A DNA stretch of 64,000 nt from Paraburkholderia madseniana (GTDB taxonomy: Bacteria; Pseudomonadota; Gammaproteobacteria; Burkholderiales; Burkholderiaceae): positions 124,001 through 188,000 of the forward strand of contig NZ_VOSW01000001.1 of NCBI RefSeq assembly GCF_009690905.1, in the 5' to 3' direction. Positions 1-9,700 of the stretch are shown here, piece after piece. How positions within the stretch are numbered: position 1 is the first letter of the stretch; every line of letters starts with the position of its first letter. A program made the position numbers and the translations under genes. Under the pieces are notes generated by a model. The model saw nothing but the letters and a program-made list of their open reading frames with translations, did not search any database and was not told where the DNA came from.

Positions 1-3
1 GAG

Positions 4-726
4 GTGAACGTGGAAGTCTGTCTGTTTCTTATCGGCTACCGCAATGACATGCATCGGGAGCCGCGCGACATCGATATATCGCTCATTCAGGCGGTGTCCC
101 AGAACGTAGAAGGACTGCGGCGCTTCGTAATCCATCGCTCTGTCGAGTCGGCGAATGGCGACCCTCATTCAAACGAACATGCTTTGAAGCCACGCTGGGT
201 GCTGCAGTGGTATTTCGACGATCTCAATCCTGCCGAAGCGGCGCTTCAACGCGGCGGTGCCACACATACGATCGTGGAGCAAGCGATCGACGCCGTCCAG
301 GACCGCCTTGCATTCGCGCAGCAACTCATGGCGGTGAGAAAATTTGCTACGCCGAATGCCCCCGACATTGACGATCCGTCTGAGAAATGCACGTATCTCG
401 TCGGCTATGAAGGAGAAGCCCAGAATTTCAATGCGTGGTTGACGCACTATCTGAAGCATCATCCCCCGCTCATGGCACAGCTGCCCCACATTCGTGAGCT
501 GGAAATCTATACGCGGGTCGACTATCGGACCGGTTTAGATATTCCGCAAGCAACCGCCATGCAGCGGAACAAAGTGGTCTTCGACGATTCCGCGGCGCTG
601 GCCGCAGCGCTGGCCTCGCCGGTACGTGCGCAAATGAAGCAGGATTTCGACGCATTCCCGCCATACAGCGGACCGGCCTCGCATTTCCCTATGCACAGCA
701 TTTACGGTAACCTGCAGCGGAGGTAA
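4..726 (+). CDS. EthD-like dimeric alpha/beta-barrel protein, two tandem halves
   Basis: A 240-residue protein starting at GTG with only three bases of window before it, so the true start could lie upstream. The second half (from about residue 129, CTYLVGYEG, through NAWLTHYLKHHPPLMAQLP) reads like an EthD domain: a glycine-containing first strand, then a helix with paired histidines before PLM. The first half begins with a similar strand (FLIGYRN), which suggests an internal duplication, as in two-domain ferredoxin-like barrel proteins. EthD-type proteins often accompany aromatic or ether degradation genes, but the specific substrate cannot be told. Its operon, if any, lies left of the window. 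The downstream LysR gene at 880 may belong with it. Family assignment is inferred from pattern only. Confidence 0.6.
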   Translation: MNVEVCLFLIGYRNDMHREPRDIDISLIQAVSQNVEGLRRFVIHRSVESANGDPHSNEHALKPRWVLQWYFDDLNPAEAALQRGGATHTIVEQAIDAVQDRLAFAQQLMAVRKFATPNAPDIDDPSEKCTYLVGYEGEAQNFNAWLTHYLKHHPPLMAQLPHIRELEIYTRVDYRTGLDIPQATAMQRNKVVFDDSAALAAALASPVRAQMKQDFDAFPPYSGPASHFPMHSIYGNLQRR

Positions 727-826
727 GGCCGGACGCGGATGGCCCCAACCGATCGGCCGCTGTCACGTCCCGCTCTGCGAACCGGATACTGTCGCATCGA
801 AAGTTGCGCGTCCGTTTTAACAGCCA

Positions 827-855
827 GAGTCTGACGCAACGCGATCGTCAGACTC
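827..855. repeat. 10-bp perfect inverted repeat before the LysR gene
   Basis: GAGTCTGACG (827-836) and CGTCAGACTC (846-855) are perfect complements separated by nine bases. There is no T-run after it, so a LysR operator or a factor-independent mRNA end without U-tract are both possible. It sits 24 bp before the LysR start codon. Confidence 0.55.
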
Positions 856-879
856 CTTCACTGCCGCGATCCGAACGTC

Positions 880-1797
880 ATGACAAAGTCGCACTCTGGC
901 ATTACGGATTTGAATCTGCTACGCGTGTTTCTGGCCATTTCGGATCTACGCAGCCTGACCGCCGCGGGCGAACGCCTCGGGCTCACGCAACCTGCCGTTA
1001 GCCACGCGCTCCGTCGGCTGCGTGGGTTATTCGACGATCCGCTCTTCGTTCGCACACCCAGCGGCATGGTGCCCACGGATGCGGCACTGCGTTTGCACGC
1101 ACCGCTCACGCAGGCGTTCGAAATCATCAACGGGGCAGTGCAGCAGCTCGCGAAATTCGACCCCGCTACGACGACGCGCGTATTCCGCGTGTCGATGTCG
1201 GATATGTCGGAGTACTTTTTCCTGCCGCCGCTGCTCTCGATGCTCGACCGTACTGCACGCGGCATCCGGATCGAGATCGCCAATGTCTCCGTCGACTCAG
1301 TGAGTGCCGCGATGCGCAGCGGTGAAATCGATCTCGCGCTCGGTTACGTTCCGGGTCTGGATTCAGGTTGCGTGAGCAGGACGCTATTCTTCGACGAACA
1401 CGTTTGCGTTGTGCGAGCGGGGCACCCCTTGCGCAAACTGAAACCAACCAAGGAAGACCTCGCAGGCTTGCGCTACGTCTATGCGAGTACAAACGCAACC
1501 GGACACCGGATGGTCGAGCAATGGCTGGAGGAATTGAACCTGCGCCGGGATATCGTGCTGCGTCTGCCTCATTTTGTCGTTGCGCCCGAGATCGTTCAGA
1601 ACACGGATCTCGCCGTCATTTTCCCCAGAAGCATCGCGCAGCGCTTTAACCGCAACAAGTCCTTCCGCATCCTCCCGTTGCCTTTCTCGTTGCCACCCAT
1701 TGAAATTCAGGTCCATTGTCACGCCCAGTTCTCGGCGGACCCGGGAATCGCCTGGCTGGTCGACTCCATTTACGATATGTTTCATCAGGCCGGTTGA
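880..1797 (+). CDS. LysR-family transcriptional regulator
   Basis: A 305-residue protein of normal LysR length. The N-terminal winged helix-turn-helix is clear (DLNLLRVFLAISDLRSLTAA, then LGLTQPAVSHALRRLR, about residues 10-50), followed by the two-lobed effector-binding domain (about 90-300). The style DLNLLRVF...FDDPLFVRTPSGMVPT is that of the NodD/LinR/NahR branch, which often senses aromatic compounds. It is transcribed convergently with the nicotinate dehydrogenase genes, whose last gene ends 20 bp away, so it is probably not the nic regulator. It more likely acts on the gene at 4-726 or on genes outside the window. Effector unknown. Confidence 0.88.
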   Translation: MTKSHSGITDLNLLRVFLAISDLRSLTAAGERLGLTQPAVSHALRRLRGLFDDPLFVRTPSGMVPTDAALRLHAPLTQAFEIINGAVQQLAKFDPATTTRVFRVSMSDMSEYFFLPPLLSMLDRTARGIRIEIANVSVDSVSAAMRSGEIDLALGYVPGLDSGCVSRTLFFDEHVCVVRAGHPLRKLKPTKEDLAGLRYVYASTNATGHRMVEQWLEELNLRRDIVLRLPHFVVAPEIVQNTDLAVIFPRSIAQRFNRNKSFRILPLPFSLPPIEIQVHCHAQFSADPGIAWLVDSIYDMFHQAG

Positions 1798-1817
1798 CCG
1801 GATTTGCCCGGACGGCG

Positions 1818-4301
1818 CTAGTGTCCCGCGCGCAATCTTGCCGACGCCGATTCGAGATCACGCCAGGCCGGCTGCCCTGGCGCGTAGCGCGCGCGGATAT
1901 ACGACGCGAGTTCGGCCATCTGCTTGTCGTCGAATACATCTCCGAATCCGGGCATGTAGCCCAGCGATTCCGTTGCGGGCTGATCGATCCCGTGTTGCAA
2001 CACATGCAGAAGATTGTCCGGTGAAGCCTGTGCAACGCTCGTGTTCAGCCCCATCAACGGACGCACGCCGAAATGGCCGACGCCGCCCGATTCCGCATGA
2101 CACACCGCGCACGATGCTTCGAAAATGCGACGGCCGTTTTCGAAGCCAAGTGTCGTCGTCGAACCCGCGTCCGTAGCAATCGCATGCGCGGCCGCGGCAC
2201 GGGCGGACACCTCCGCGTCAACGGGTGGCGACAACGACGCGACGTAGTGAGCCATTGCGCGCACGTCGGATTCCGGCAGCGTAGCGAGCCCGGCGACGAC
2301 AGGTGCCATCGGTCCCGCCGCCACACCGTGTTCTGCAGAAAAGCCCGTGCGCAAATAGTCGAATAGCGCAGCCTCGGACCACGGCACCGGCGACGCACGC
2401 GAAGCCACCAGCGACGGCGCGTCCCAGCCTTCCGCACTCCCGCCCGACAGATACGCAAAACCGCCCTTCTCCGCGCCGATCGCATTGCGCGGTGTATGAC
2501 ACGCGCCGCAATGCCCCGCGCCGTCGACCAGATACTTGCCGCGATTCCATTGCGCCGAGCGCGTCTCGTCAGGGACGAACGCACGCGTGTCATGAAACAG
2601 CCAATTCCAGCCGGCCACCAGCCGTCTTTGATTGAGCGGGAATGGCAAGTTCGTTTTCGGTGGCGCGTTTTTGACCGGCGCTTGCGACATCAGATACGCG
2701 TAGAGCGCCATCATGTCGGACTCGCTCATCCTGGCGAACGCGATGTACGGAAACGCCGGGTAAAGATGCGAGCCGTCGCGCGAAACACCTTCGCGCATCG
2801 CCCGCGCGAACGCTTCGTACGACCAGGTTCCGATGCCAGTCTGCGCATCGGGCGTGAGATTGGTCGAGTAGACGGTGCCGAACGGCGTGTCGAGCGCGAA
2901 ACCGCCGGCATTGGTCTTGCCGCCCGGCGCGGTGTGGCAGACCGCGCAATCTCCCGCGGCGGCGATCTGACGACCGCGTTCGAGCGTGGCCGGCGACCAC
3001 AGCGAAGTGTCGACTGAGGCAATCGGCGCGATCGGCGCCGGCCCCGGCAGGACCGAGCACGCGAGGCCGATCAAACCGCCCATCACGCCGCCGACGCCGC
3101 CCCCGGCCAACCAGCGCCGCCAACGCGACGGACGACGCATTTGCGCAGGCGCCACGACCAACGTAGCGGAAGGTGCGTCAGCCAACGCGCGGCGAATGCG
3201 CTCCGCGTCGAACGGGGGTGCACGGAAACGCACGCCGGTTGCGTCGAACAAGGCGTTCGCAATCGCGGCCGCGGCGGGCGCGGCGGCACGCTCTATCGTG
3301 TCGGCCTCCGCGCTCGTCAAGGTACGCGCCGTCCCGGCAGTCGACTCGTTCAGCGCCCTCCCCGTTACGCTCAGTTCATGCGACACCGCAGCATCGCCGT
3401 TCGCAGAGCCGGTTTCATCGTGGGCCGACCGGGCAAGAAAGCGCACGCCGGTGGAGCGCTCGATCGCATCGGTCACCTGCCATGACGGCAAGCCCGAGAC
3501 GCGCGCGGCACCCGGTTCGCCCGAACCACGGCCCGCAACCACGCGTCTGATCGCGACATCACCAGTTTCACGATTCACGTCGACATCCACGACCCACGCC
3601 GTCCAGCTATCGGCACTCGGATTCGGCGTTCCCGCCGTGACGCGCACAGGCAAACTGCTTTTCTCATCCGACGATAGCGGCGCGCTGTGTTCAAGCGCTT
3701 CGCCGTCGAACGCGAAGCCGCGTCCGCGCACCCAGGGCGACGCCGGCTCAACCTGAGCCGCAAGCGCCCCGCCCCACGCGGCACGCTCGGTCACCATGCG
3801 GATCGTTTCGCGCGCGCCGCCGTCACGCTGCGCGTCGAGGTGCTGCAGGCGCAACGCGACGGGATCGCGTTGCAACGCATGGGCGAGTTCGTCGATGAAC
3901 GATTCGCGGGCAAACGCATGCGCCTGAACAGGAATTGTCCGGGCCGCAGAAGCTTCGACCGCCACAGACGTCTGAGCGTGCCGGTACACCAGCAAAGGCG
4001 CATCAGACTCGACGTCGTCATCGCACGCTGAAGCCTCTTTGTGTTCCAGCCGCGCACGGTATTGCCACGTTGTCATCGTGCCGTCGTGCTTGTGGCCGGT
4101 TTCGACCATCAGGTCCGCATAGGCCATTGCGGCTGCGTCGCCCGTTTGCGTTGGTACGGGCCATTGATACCGTTCCGACCGGTACAGCGCCGCGCCGGAC
4201 TTTTCGTTCTCGACAGACTGCGCACGCACAGACTCAAGCCCACGTTCATCCTCACGCACCGCTACGATGTCGTCACCGTCCTGATTCATGCGCACCTTCA
4301 T
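1818..4301 (-). CDS. nicB: Nicotinate dehydrogenase: partial molybdopterin domain fused to triheme cytochrome c
   Basis: An 827-residue protein. Residues about 47-370 match only the C-terminal part of an aldehyde-oxidase/xanthine-dehydrogenase type Mo subunit (SFIDELAHALQRDPVALRLQHL; IANALFDATGVRFRAPPF). A membrane anchor follows (about 398-420), then three heme motifs: CAVCH at 452-456, CGACH at 598-602 and CAVCH at 731-735. In Pseudomonas NicB a full Mo domain precedes the cytochrome part. Here the first half of the Mo domain is absent, and the glycines of the GxGE motif are lost although a glutamate (E337) aligns. It probably serves as the electron-accepting, membrane-bound subunit, with the Mo site supplied by the gene at 9701. 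It overlaps nicA by 29 bases. Met5 is an alternative start. Confidence 0.85.
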   Translation of the reverse strand: MKVRMNQDGDDIVAVREDERGLESVRAQSVENEKSGAALYRSERYQWPVPTQTGDAAAMAYADLMVETGHKHDGTMTTWQYRARLEHKEASACDDDVESDAPLLVYRHAQTSVAVEASAARTIPVQAHAFARESFIDELAHALQRDPVALRLQHLDAQRDGGARETIRMVTERAAWGGALAAQVEPASPWVRGRGFAFDGEALEHSAPLSSDEKSSLPVRVTAGTPNPSADSWTAWVVDVDVNRETGDVAIRRVVAGRGSGEPGAARVSGLPSWQVTDAIERSTGVRFLARSAHDETGSANGDAAVSHELSVTGRALNESTAGTARTLTSAEADTIERAAAPAAAAIANALFDATGVRFRAPPFDAERIRRALADAPSATLVVAPAQMRRPSRWRRWLAGGGVGGVMGGLIGLACSVLPGPAPIAPIASVDTSLWSPATLERGRQIAAAGDCAVCHTAPGGKTNAGGFALDTPFGTVYSTNLTPDAQTGIGTWSYEAFARAMREGVSRDGSHLYPAFPYIAFARMSESDMMALYAYLMSQAPVKNAPPKTNLPFPLNQRRLVAGWNWLFHDTRAFVPDETRSAQWNRGKYLVDGAGHCGACHTPRNAIGAEKGGFAYLSGGSAEGWDAPSLVASRASPVPWSEAALFDYLRTGFSAEHGVAAGPMAPVVAGLATLPESDVRAMAHYVASLSPPVDAEVSARAAAAHAIATDAGSTTTLGFENGRRIFEASCAVCHAESGGVGHFGVRPLMGLNTSVAQASPDNLLHVLQHGIDQPATESLGYMPGFGDVFDDKQMAELASYIRARYAPGQPAWRDLESASARLRAGH

Positions 4302-4788
4302 GCCGCAGATATTGCGCAGCGCGACGCACCGCGTTGACGATCTCGAAGTGCGTGCCGCATCGGCACAGATTGAAGCGCAGCGCGTCGCGGATCGCGTCGT
4401 CGTCAGGCTCCGGGTTACGGTCGAGCAACGCCTTCGCGCTCATGATCATGCCGTTCAGGCAGTAACCGCACTGCGCCGCCTGTTCGTCGATGAATGCGCG
4501 CTGCACCGGGTGCAGCGCGTCGACCGTCCCTAGTCCTTCCAGCGTCGTGACTTCGCGCCCGATCGCAATGCTCGCGGGCACGACGCACGAACGCGTCGGC
4601 TGATCGTCGACGATCACCGTGCACGCGCCACACTGCCCGAGGCCGCATCCGTACTTCGGCCCGTTCAGTTCGAAGTCGTTGCGCAGGATATACAGCAGCG
4701 GCGTATCCGGCGTGGCGCCTTGAACGGTGCGGCGAACGCCGTTGACGGTGAGCGTCAGCGGACCGGCGGGCGGACTCGAATGCGCCAT
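4273..4788 (-). CDS. nicA: Nicotinate dehydrogenase small [2Fe-2S] subunit
   Basis: A 171-residue protein with both [2Fe-2S] clusters of xanthine-dehydrogenase-type small subunits: the plant-ferredoxin cluster ([15 protein letters not shown], with a further Cys in TRSCVV) and the C-terminal four-helix cluster (QCGYCLNGM and LCRCGTH). It passes electrons from the Mo centre to the heme subunit during hydroxylation of nicotinate to 6-hydroxynicotinate. The gene lies between nicC and the cytochrome subunit and overlaps the latter. Length and motifs are intact. Confidence 0.93.
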   Translation of the reverse strand: MAHSSPPAGPLTLTVNGVRRTVQGATPDTPLLYILRNDFELNGPKYGCGLGQCGACTVIVDDQPTRSCVVPASIAIGREVTTLEGLGTVDALHPVQRAFIDEQAAQCGYCLNGMIMSAKALLDRNPEPDDDAIRDALRFNLCRCGTHFEIVNAVRRAAQYLRHEGAHESGR

Positions 4789-4895
4789 ATCTGAGCCTGT
4801 TCACAAATGAAAAGGGACGACGTTACAGCGGAAGCACGCGGCGTGCTATGGCGCCGGCGCCGCGTGCTTCCGGATTGCATGCTTGCCACTCACAC

Positions 4896-6107
<1,212 letters not shown>

Positions 6108-6116
6108 TTAAATGTA

Positions 6117-6128
6117 GCGTACACATTA
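6117..6128 (+). promoter_or_regulatory. Candidate NicR operator 1 (nicC/nicE gap)
   Basis: GCGTACACATTA, 70 bp before nicC. It matches the 12-mer at 6257 in 10 of 12 positions and belongs to a set of five such 12-mers confined to the two divergent gaps of the nic regulon. Confidence 0.6.
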
Positions 6129-6256
6129 GAAATTCTTTCGACAACAAAAATTTTTCGTGCACTTGATCGCCGAATTTGTCGCCTATATACGTGCAGTCAC
6201 GCTTTAATTTCTCCTGCCGCTCATCTGGGGCATTTTTATTCTGTTGAATTTTTATA

Positions 6257-6268
6257 ACGTACACACTA
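6257..6268 (+). promoter_or_regulatory. Candidate NicR operator 2 (nicC/nicE gap)
   Basis: ACGTACACACTA, 78 bp before nicE, lying in an AT-rich promoter-like stretch (TTTTTATAACG). Same motif and orientation as the site at 6117; the shared bases continue as GA after both. The 140-bp spacing would suit separate repression of each divergent promoter. Confidence 0.6.
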
Positions 6269-6345
6269 GACTTTGCCTCAACGCACGACGCCCTTCGCCG
6301 TCGCAAGGCGCCGGGCATCACTCACATTGACCGGAGAGCATCACA

Positions 6346-7098
6346 ATGACCAGGACATACCGGATCGGCCAGATCGTGCCGAGCTCGAACACCACGATGG
6401 AAACGGAGATTCCGGCCATGCTGCGACTGCGCGAGACGATCCGCCCGCAGCGCTTCACCTTCCATTCGAGCCGGATGCGCATGAAGAAGGTCGTCAAGGA
6501 AGAGCTGGCGGCAATGGACGCCGAGTCGGACCGCTGCGCCCTCGAGTTGTCCGACGCGCGCGTCGACGTGCTCGGCTATGCCTGCCTCGTCGCGATCATG
6601 GCCATGGGTCACGGTTATCACCGCGTATCGCAGGCGCGCCTGACGCAGCGCACGGCGGAAAACGGCGGGCAGGCGCCTGTCCTGACGAGCGCCGGTGCGC
6701 TCGTCGATGCACTGCGTGTGATCGGTGCCAAACGCGTCATCGTCGTGGCGCCGTACATGAAGCCCTTGACCGAGCTCGTGGTCGACTACATCCGCCACGA
6801 AGGTTATGAAGTCATCGACTATCGCGCGCTCGAAATCCCCGACAACCTGGACGTGGGCCGTCACGATCCCGCACGCTTGCCCGACATCGTCAAAAGCATG
6901 CCTTTCGAGCAGGCCGATGCAATCGTGCTGTCCGCCTGTGTACAGATGCCGTCGCTGCCGGCGGTCGCCAAGGTCGAGGCCATGACAGGCAAGCCGGTAA
7001 TTACGGCCGCGATCGCCACCACCTACGCGATGCTGCGCGAGCTCGATCTCGAACCGATCGTACCGGGCGCAGGTGCCCTGCTGTCGGGCGCTTACTGA
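6346..7098 (+). CDS. nicE: Maleate cis-trans isomerase
   Basis: A 250-residue Asp/Glu-racemase-fold protein. Two catalytic cysteines are visible: C80 (VLGYACLVA) and C198 (VLSACVQMPSLPAV), 118 residues apart, and N15 lies in PSSNTTME. As I recall, the Pseudomonas maleate isomerase uses N17, C82 and C200, so all three sit at a constant offset of two. It converts maleate to fumarate, the last step, feeding the TCA cycle. GGAGAG precedes the ATG. It is first in the plus-strand unit nicE-nicD-nicX-nicF-Mo subunit. Confidence 0.93.
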   Translation: MTRTYRIGQIVPSSNTTMETEIPAMLRLRETIRPQRFTFHSSRMRMKKVVKEELAAMDAESDRCALELSDARVDVLGYACLVAIMAMGHGYHRVSQARLTQRTAENGGQAPVLTSAGALVDALRVIGAKRVIVVAPYMKPLTELVVDYIRHEGYEVIDYRALEIPDNLDVGRHDPARLPDIVKSMPFEQADAIVLSACVQMPSLPAVAKVEAMTGKPVITAAIATTYAMLRELDLEPIVPGAGALLSGAY

Positions 7099-7121
7099 CC
7101 GCCGCCGCAAGAGGACCGACC

Positions 7122-7955
7122 ATGACTACCTTCCTGTACGGCGCGAACGTCGCGGCCAACGGCATCCGTCAGCACTATCTGCGCTACGGCGGCGCCGACG
7201 GTTCACGCGCGAAACGCCCCGCTATCGTGCTGATTCCAGGCATCACCAGTCCGGCGATCACGTGGGGCTTCGTCGGCGAAGTGCTGGGCCGCACGCACGA
7301 CACCTACGTACTCGATGTGCGCGGCCGCGGCCTGTCGTCGGCATCGCCGACCCTCGACTACAGCCTCGACGCGCAAGCCGCCGACGTGGCCGCGTTCGTC
7401 GCGGTGCTCGGTCTGCGTGAATTCAGCCTGGTCGGCCATTCCATGGGCGCGCGCATCGCGGCGCGCGCGGCGCTGCATGCGCCGCGCGGACTCGCATCGG
7501 TGGCGCTGATCGATCCGCCGGTTTCCGGGCCCGGCCGCCGTGACTATCCGGGCAAGCTGCCCTGGTACGTCGATTCGATGGCCCTCGCACGAAGCGGCAC
7601 CGACGCCGAAGGCATGCGCGCGTTCTGCCCGACCTGGACGGAAGCCGAACGCCAGCTGCGCGCCGAATGGCTGCATACCTGCGACGAGCGCGCGATCCTC
7701 GCCTCCTATGAAGGCTTCCACACCGACGATTTCCACGCGGACGCCGCCCGTCTTACCGTGCCCTCGCTGCTGATGACTGCGCAGAACGGCGACGTGGTGC
7801 GCGACGAGGACGTCGCCGAACTGCAGCGCGCCACACCGGCGATGCTGCACGTACGCGTGCCCAACGCTGGCCACATGATTCCGTGGGACAACGCTGCCGG
7901 CTTCTATGCCGCCTTCAGCGACTTCCTCGGCGCGCCGCTCGCCTACCGACCGTAA
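7122..7955 (+). CDS. nicD: N-formylmaleamate deformylase
   Basis: A 277-residue alpha/beta hydrolase. Nucleophile elbow GHSMG with S107, acid D131 (ALIDPPV) and H251 (NAGHMIPW). The triad I recall for Pseudomonas NicD (S101, D125, H245) lies at a constant offset of six, which argues for true orthology and not a generic hydrolase. It removes formate from N-formylmaleamate, giving maleamate. AGAGGA precedes the start, and nicX follows after 13 bp, so the two are probably cotranscribed. Confidence 0.93.
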   Translation: MTTFLYGANVAANGIRQHYLRYGGADGSRAKRPAIVLIPGITSPAITWGFVGEVLGRTHDTYVLDVRGRGLSSASPTLDYSLDAQAADVAAFVAVLGLREFSLVGHSMGARIAARAALHAPRGLASVALIDPPVSGPGRRDYPGKLPWYVDSMALARSGTDAEGMRAFCPTWTEAERQLRAEWLHTCDERAILASYEGFHTDDFHADAARLTVPSLLMTAQNGDVVRDEDVAELQRATPAMLHVRVPNAGHMIPWDNAAGFYAAFSDFLGAPLAYRP

Positions 7956-7968
7956 AAAGGAACCGTCG

Positions 7969-9009
7969 ATGCCAGTCAGCGACTACCAATTGATCGAAGC
8001 GTGGAAGGAAGTCCTCACGCTGTCCCGCCTCGAACCCGGCCAGAGCGTCACGATTCTGACGAGCCCGGCCACGCATCCGCAGACCTTGTCGTGCGCGCTC
8101 ATCGCGACGCAATCGATGGGCGCGATCGTCAATCGGCTCGATCTGCCGCCGGTGAACGGCGAGAAAGCGTTCAGCCGCGATTCGCTTGCCTATCTGGGCA
8201 CCACGCCGCTCACCGGCAACGGCCCCGCGATCGCCGCGCTGAAAGCGAGTGATCTCGTGCTCGATCTGATGACCCTGCTGTTCTCCCCCGAGCAGCACGA
8301 CATCCTGAAGTCCGGCACGAAAATCCTGCTGGCCGTCGAGCCCCCCGAGGTGCTCGCGCGCATGGTGCCGACCCAGGCCGACCGCACACGGGTGCTCGGC
8401 GCCGCGAAGCGCATTTCCGCCGCACGGGAAATGCGCGTGACGTCCCCGGCAGGCACGTCGCTCGTGTGCCCGCTTGGCGAGTTCGGACCCACCGCCGAAT
8501 ACGGCTTCGTCGACGAACCCGGCCGCTGGGATCACTGGCCGAGCGGCTTCGCTCTGACCTATCCCAACGATCGCACCGCGCGCGGCACGATCGTGATCGA
8601 TCGCGGCGACATCCTGCTGCCGCAGAAGCGCTATGTGAGCGAGCCGATCGTGCTGACTGTTGAACGCGGCTATGCGACAAAGATCGAAGGGGGTGTCGAT
8701 GCCGCGTTACTGCGCGACTACATGGAAACCTTCAATGATCCTGAAGGCTATGCGATCTCGCATATCGGCTGGGGGCTGCAGCCGCGTGCGCGCTGGTCGA
8801 CGCTCGGTCTCTACGATCGTGAAGCGACCATCGGTATGGATGCGCGCGCGTTCGAGGGGAATTTCCTCTTCTCGCTCGGCCCGAACAACGAAGGCGGCGG
8901 CAGCCGCACGACAACCTGCCACATCGATATTCCGCTGCGCCACTGCACCGTGCTGCTCGACGACGATGTCGTCGTGCGCGACGGCCGCGTAATCGAACCG
9001 ACACGCTGA
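7969..9009 (+). CDS. nicX: 2,5-dihydroxypyridine 5,6-dioxygenase
   Basis: A 346-residue Fe(II) extradiol-type ring-cleaving enzyme of the leucyl-aminopeptidase-like fold. Iron ligands are H265 (AISHIGWG), H318 and D320 (TTCHIDIP), matching the published NicX numbering as I recall it. That agreement supports the ATG at 7969 over an in-frame ATG 63 bases upstream inside nicD, and AAGGA sits just before 7969. It cleaves 2,5-dihydroxypyridine to N-formylmaleamate. nicF starts 11 bp downstream. Confidence 0.94.
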   Translation: MPVSDYQLIEAWKEVLTLSRLEPGQSVTILTSPATHPQTLSCALIATQSMGAIVNRLDLPPVNGEKAFSRDSLAYLGTTPLTGNGPAIAALKASDLVLDLMTLLFSPEQHDILKSGTKILLAVEPPEVLARMVPTQADRTRVLGAAKRISAAREMRVTSPAGTSLVCPLGEFGPTAEYGFVDEPGRWDHWPSGFALTYPNDRTARGTIVIDRGDILLPQKRYVSEPIVLTVERGYATKIEGGVDAALLRDYMETFNDPEGYAISHIGWGLQPRARWSTLGLYDREATIGMDARAFEGNFLFSLGPNNEGGGSRTTTCHIDIPLRHCTVLLDDDVVVRDGRVIEPTR

Positions 9010-9020
9010 GACCTGATGCG

Positions 9021-9665
9021 ATGAATGCTCCCCAAACACACGCCGAAGCCCATGTGTATCAGCAGCAAGGGTTCGGCACACCGCTGCCCGTGCACGGCAA
9101 CATCGGCCTGTTGATTGTCGACTTCGTGGTCGGCTTTGCTGATCCGTCTACATTCGGCGGCGGCAATATCGCGCCAGCGATTGCACGTACGGTGAAGGCG
9201 CTCGCACACGCACGCGCCGCGGGTTGGCCAGTCGCGCACAGCCGCGTCGTCTACGCGGAGGACGGCAGCGACGACAACGTGTTCTCGCTGAAGGTGCCGG
9301 GCATGGCGACGCTCACCGAAGACCATCCCAATAGCGCGATCGTGCCGGAACTGACACCCGCGCAAGGAGAGCTGGTGGTGCGCAAGACCGTGCCGTCCGC
9401 GTTCTTCGGCACGCAACTCGCGCCATGGCTCACGCAGCGCGCCGTGCAGACGCTGCTCGTGGCCGGCGCGGTAACGAGTGGTTGTGTGCGGGCCAGCGTT
9501 GTCGATGCGATGTCGTATGGGTTCCGGCCGCTGGTGCTGTCCGACTGTGTCGGCGATCGGGCAATCGGCCCGCACGACGCGAACCTGTTCGACATGCAGC
9601 AGAAGTATGCCGCGGTGATGCCGCTCGCGGACGCGCTGGTCGCGATCGAGCAGCGCGTGCGTTGA
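9021..9665 (+). CDS. nicF: Maleamate amidohydrolase
   Basis: A 214-residue isochorismatase-type cysteine hydrolase. Triad D34 (LIVDF), K122 (VVRKT) and C155 (VTSGCVRAS), with the usual cis-peptide-like VTS before the cysteine. The triad I recall for Pseudomonas NicF (D29, K117, C150) is offset by five throughout. It deamidates maleamate to maleate and ammonia. The ribosome-binding site is weak, so translation may be coupled to nicX. Confidence 0.93.
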   Translation: MNAPQTHAEAHVYQQQGFGTPLPVHGNIGLLIVDFVVGFADPSTFGGGNIAPAIARTVKALAHARAAGWPVAHSRVVYAEDGSDDNVFSLKVPGMATLTEDHPNSAIVPELTPAQGELVVRKTVPSAFFGTQLAPWLTQRAVQTLLVAGAVTSGCVRASVVDAMSYGFRPLVLSDCVGDRAIGPHDANLFDMQQKYAAVMPLADALVAIEQRVR

Positions 9666-9700
9666 CGCATGAGCGTGGTACACACCTTGGGACCCTGCCC

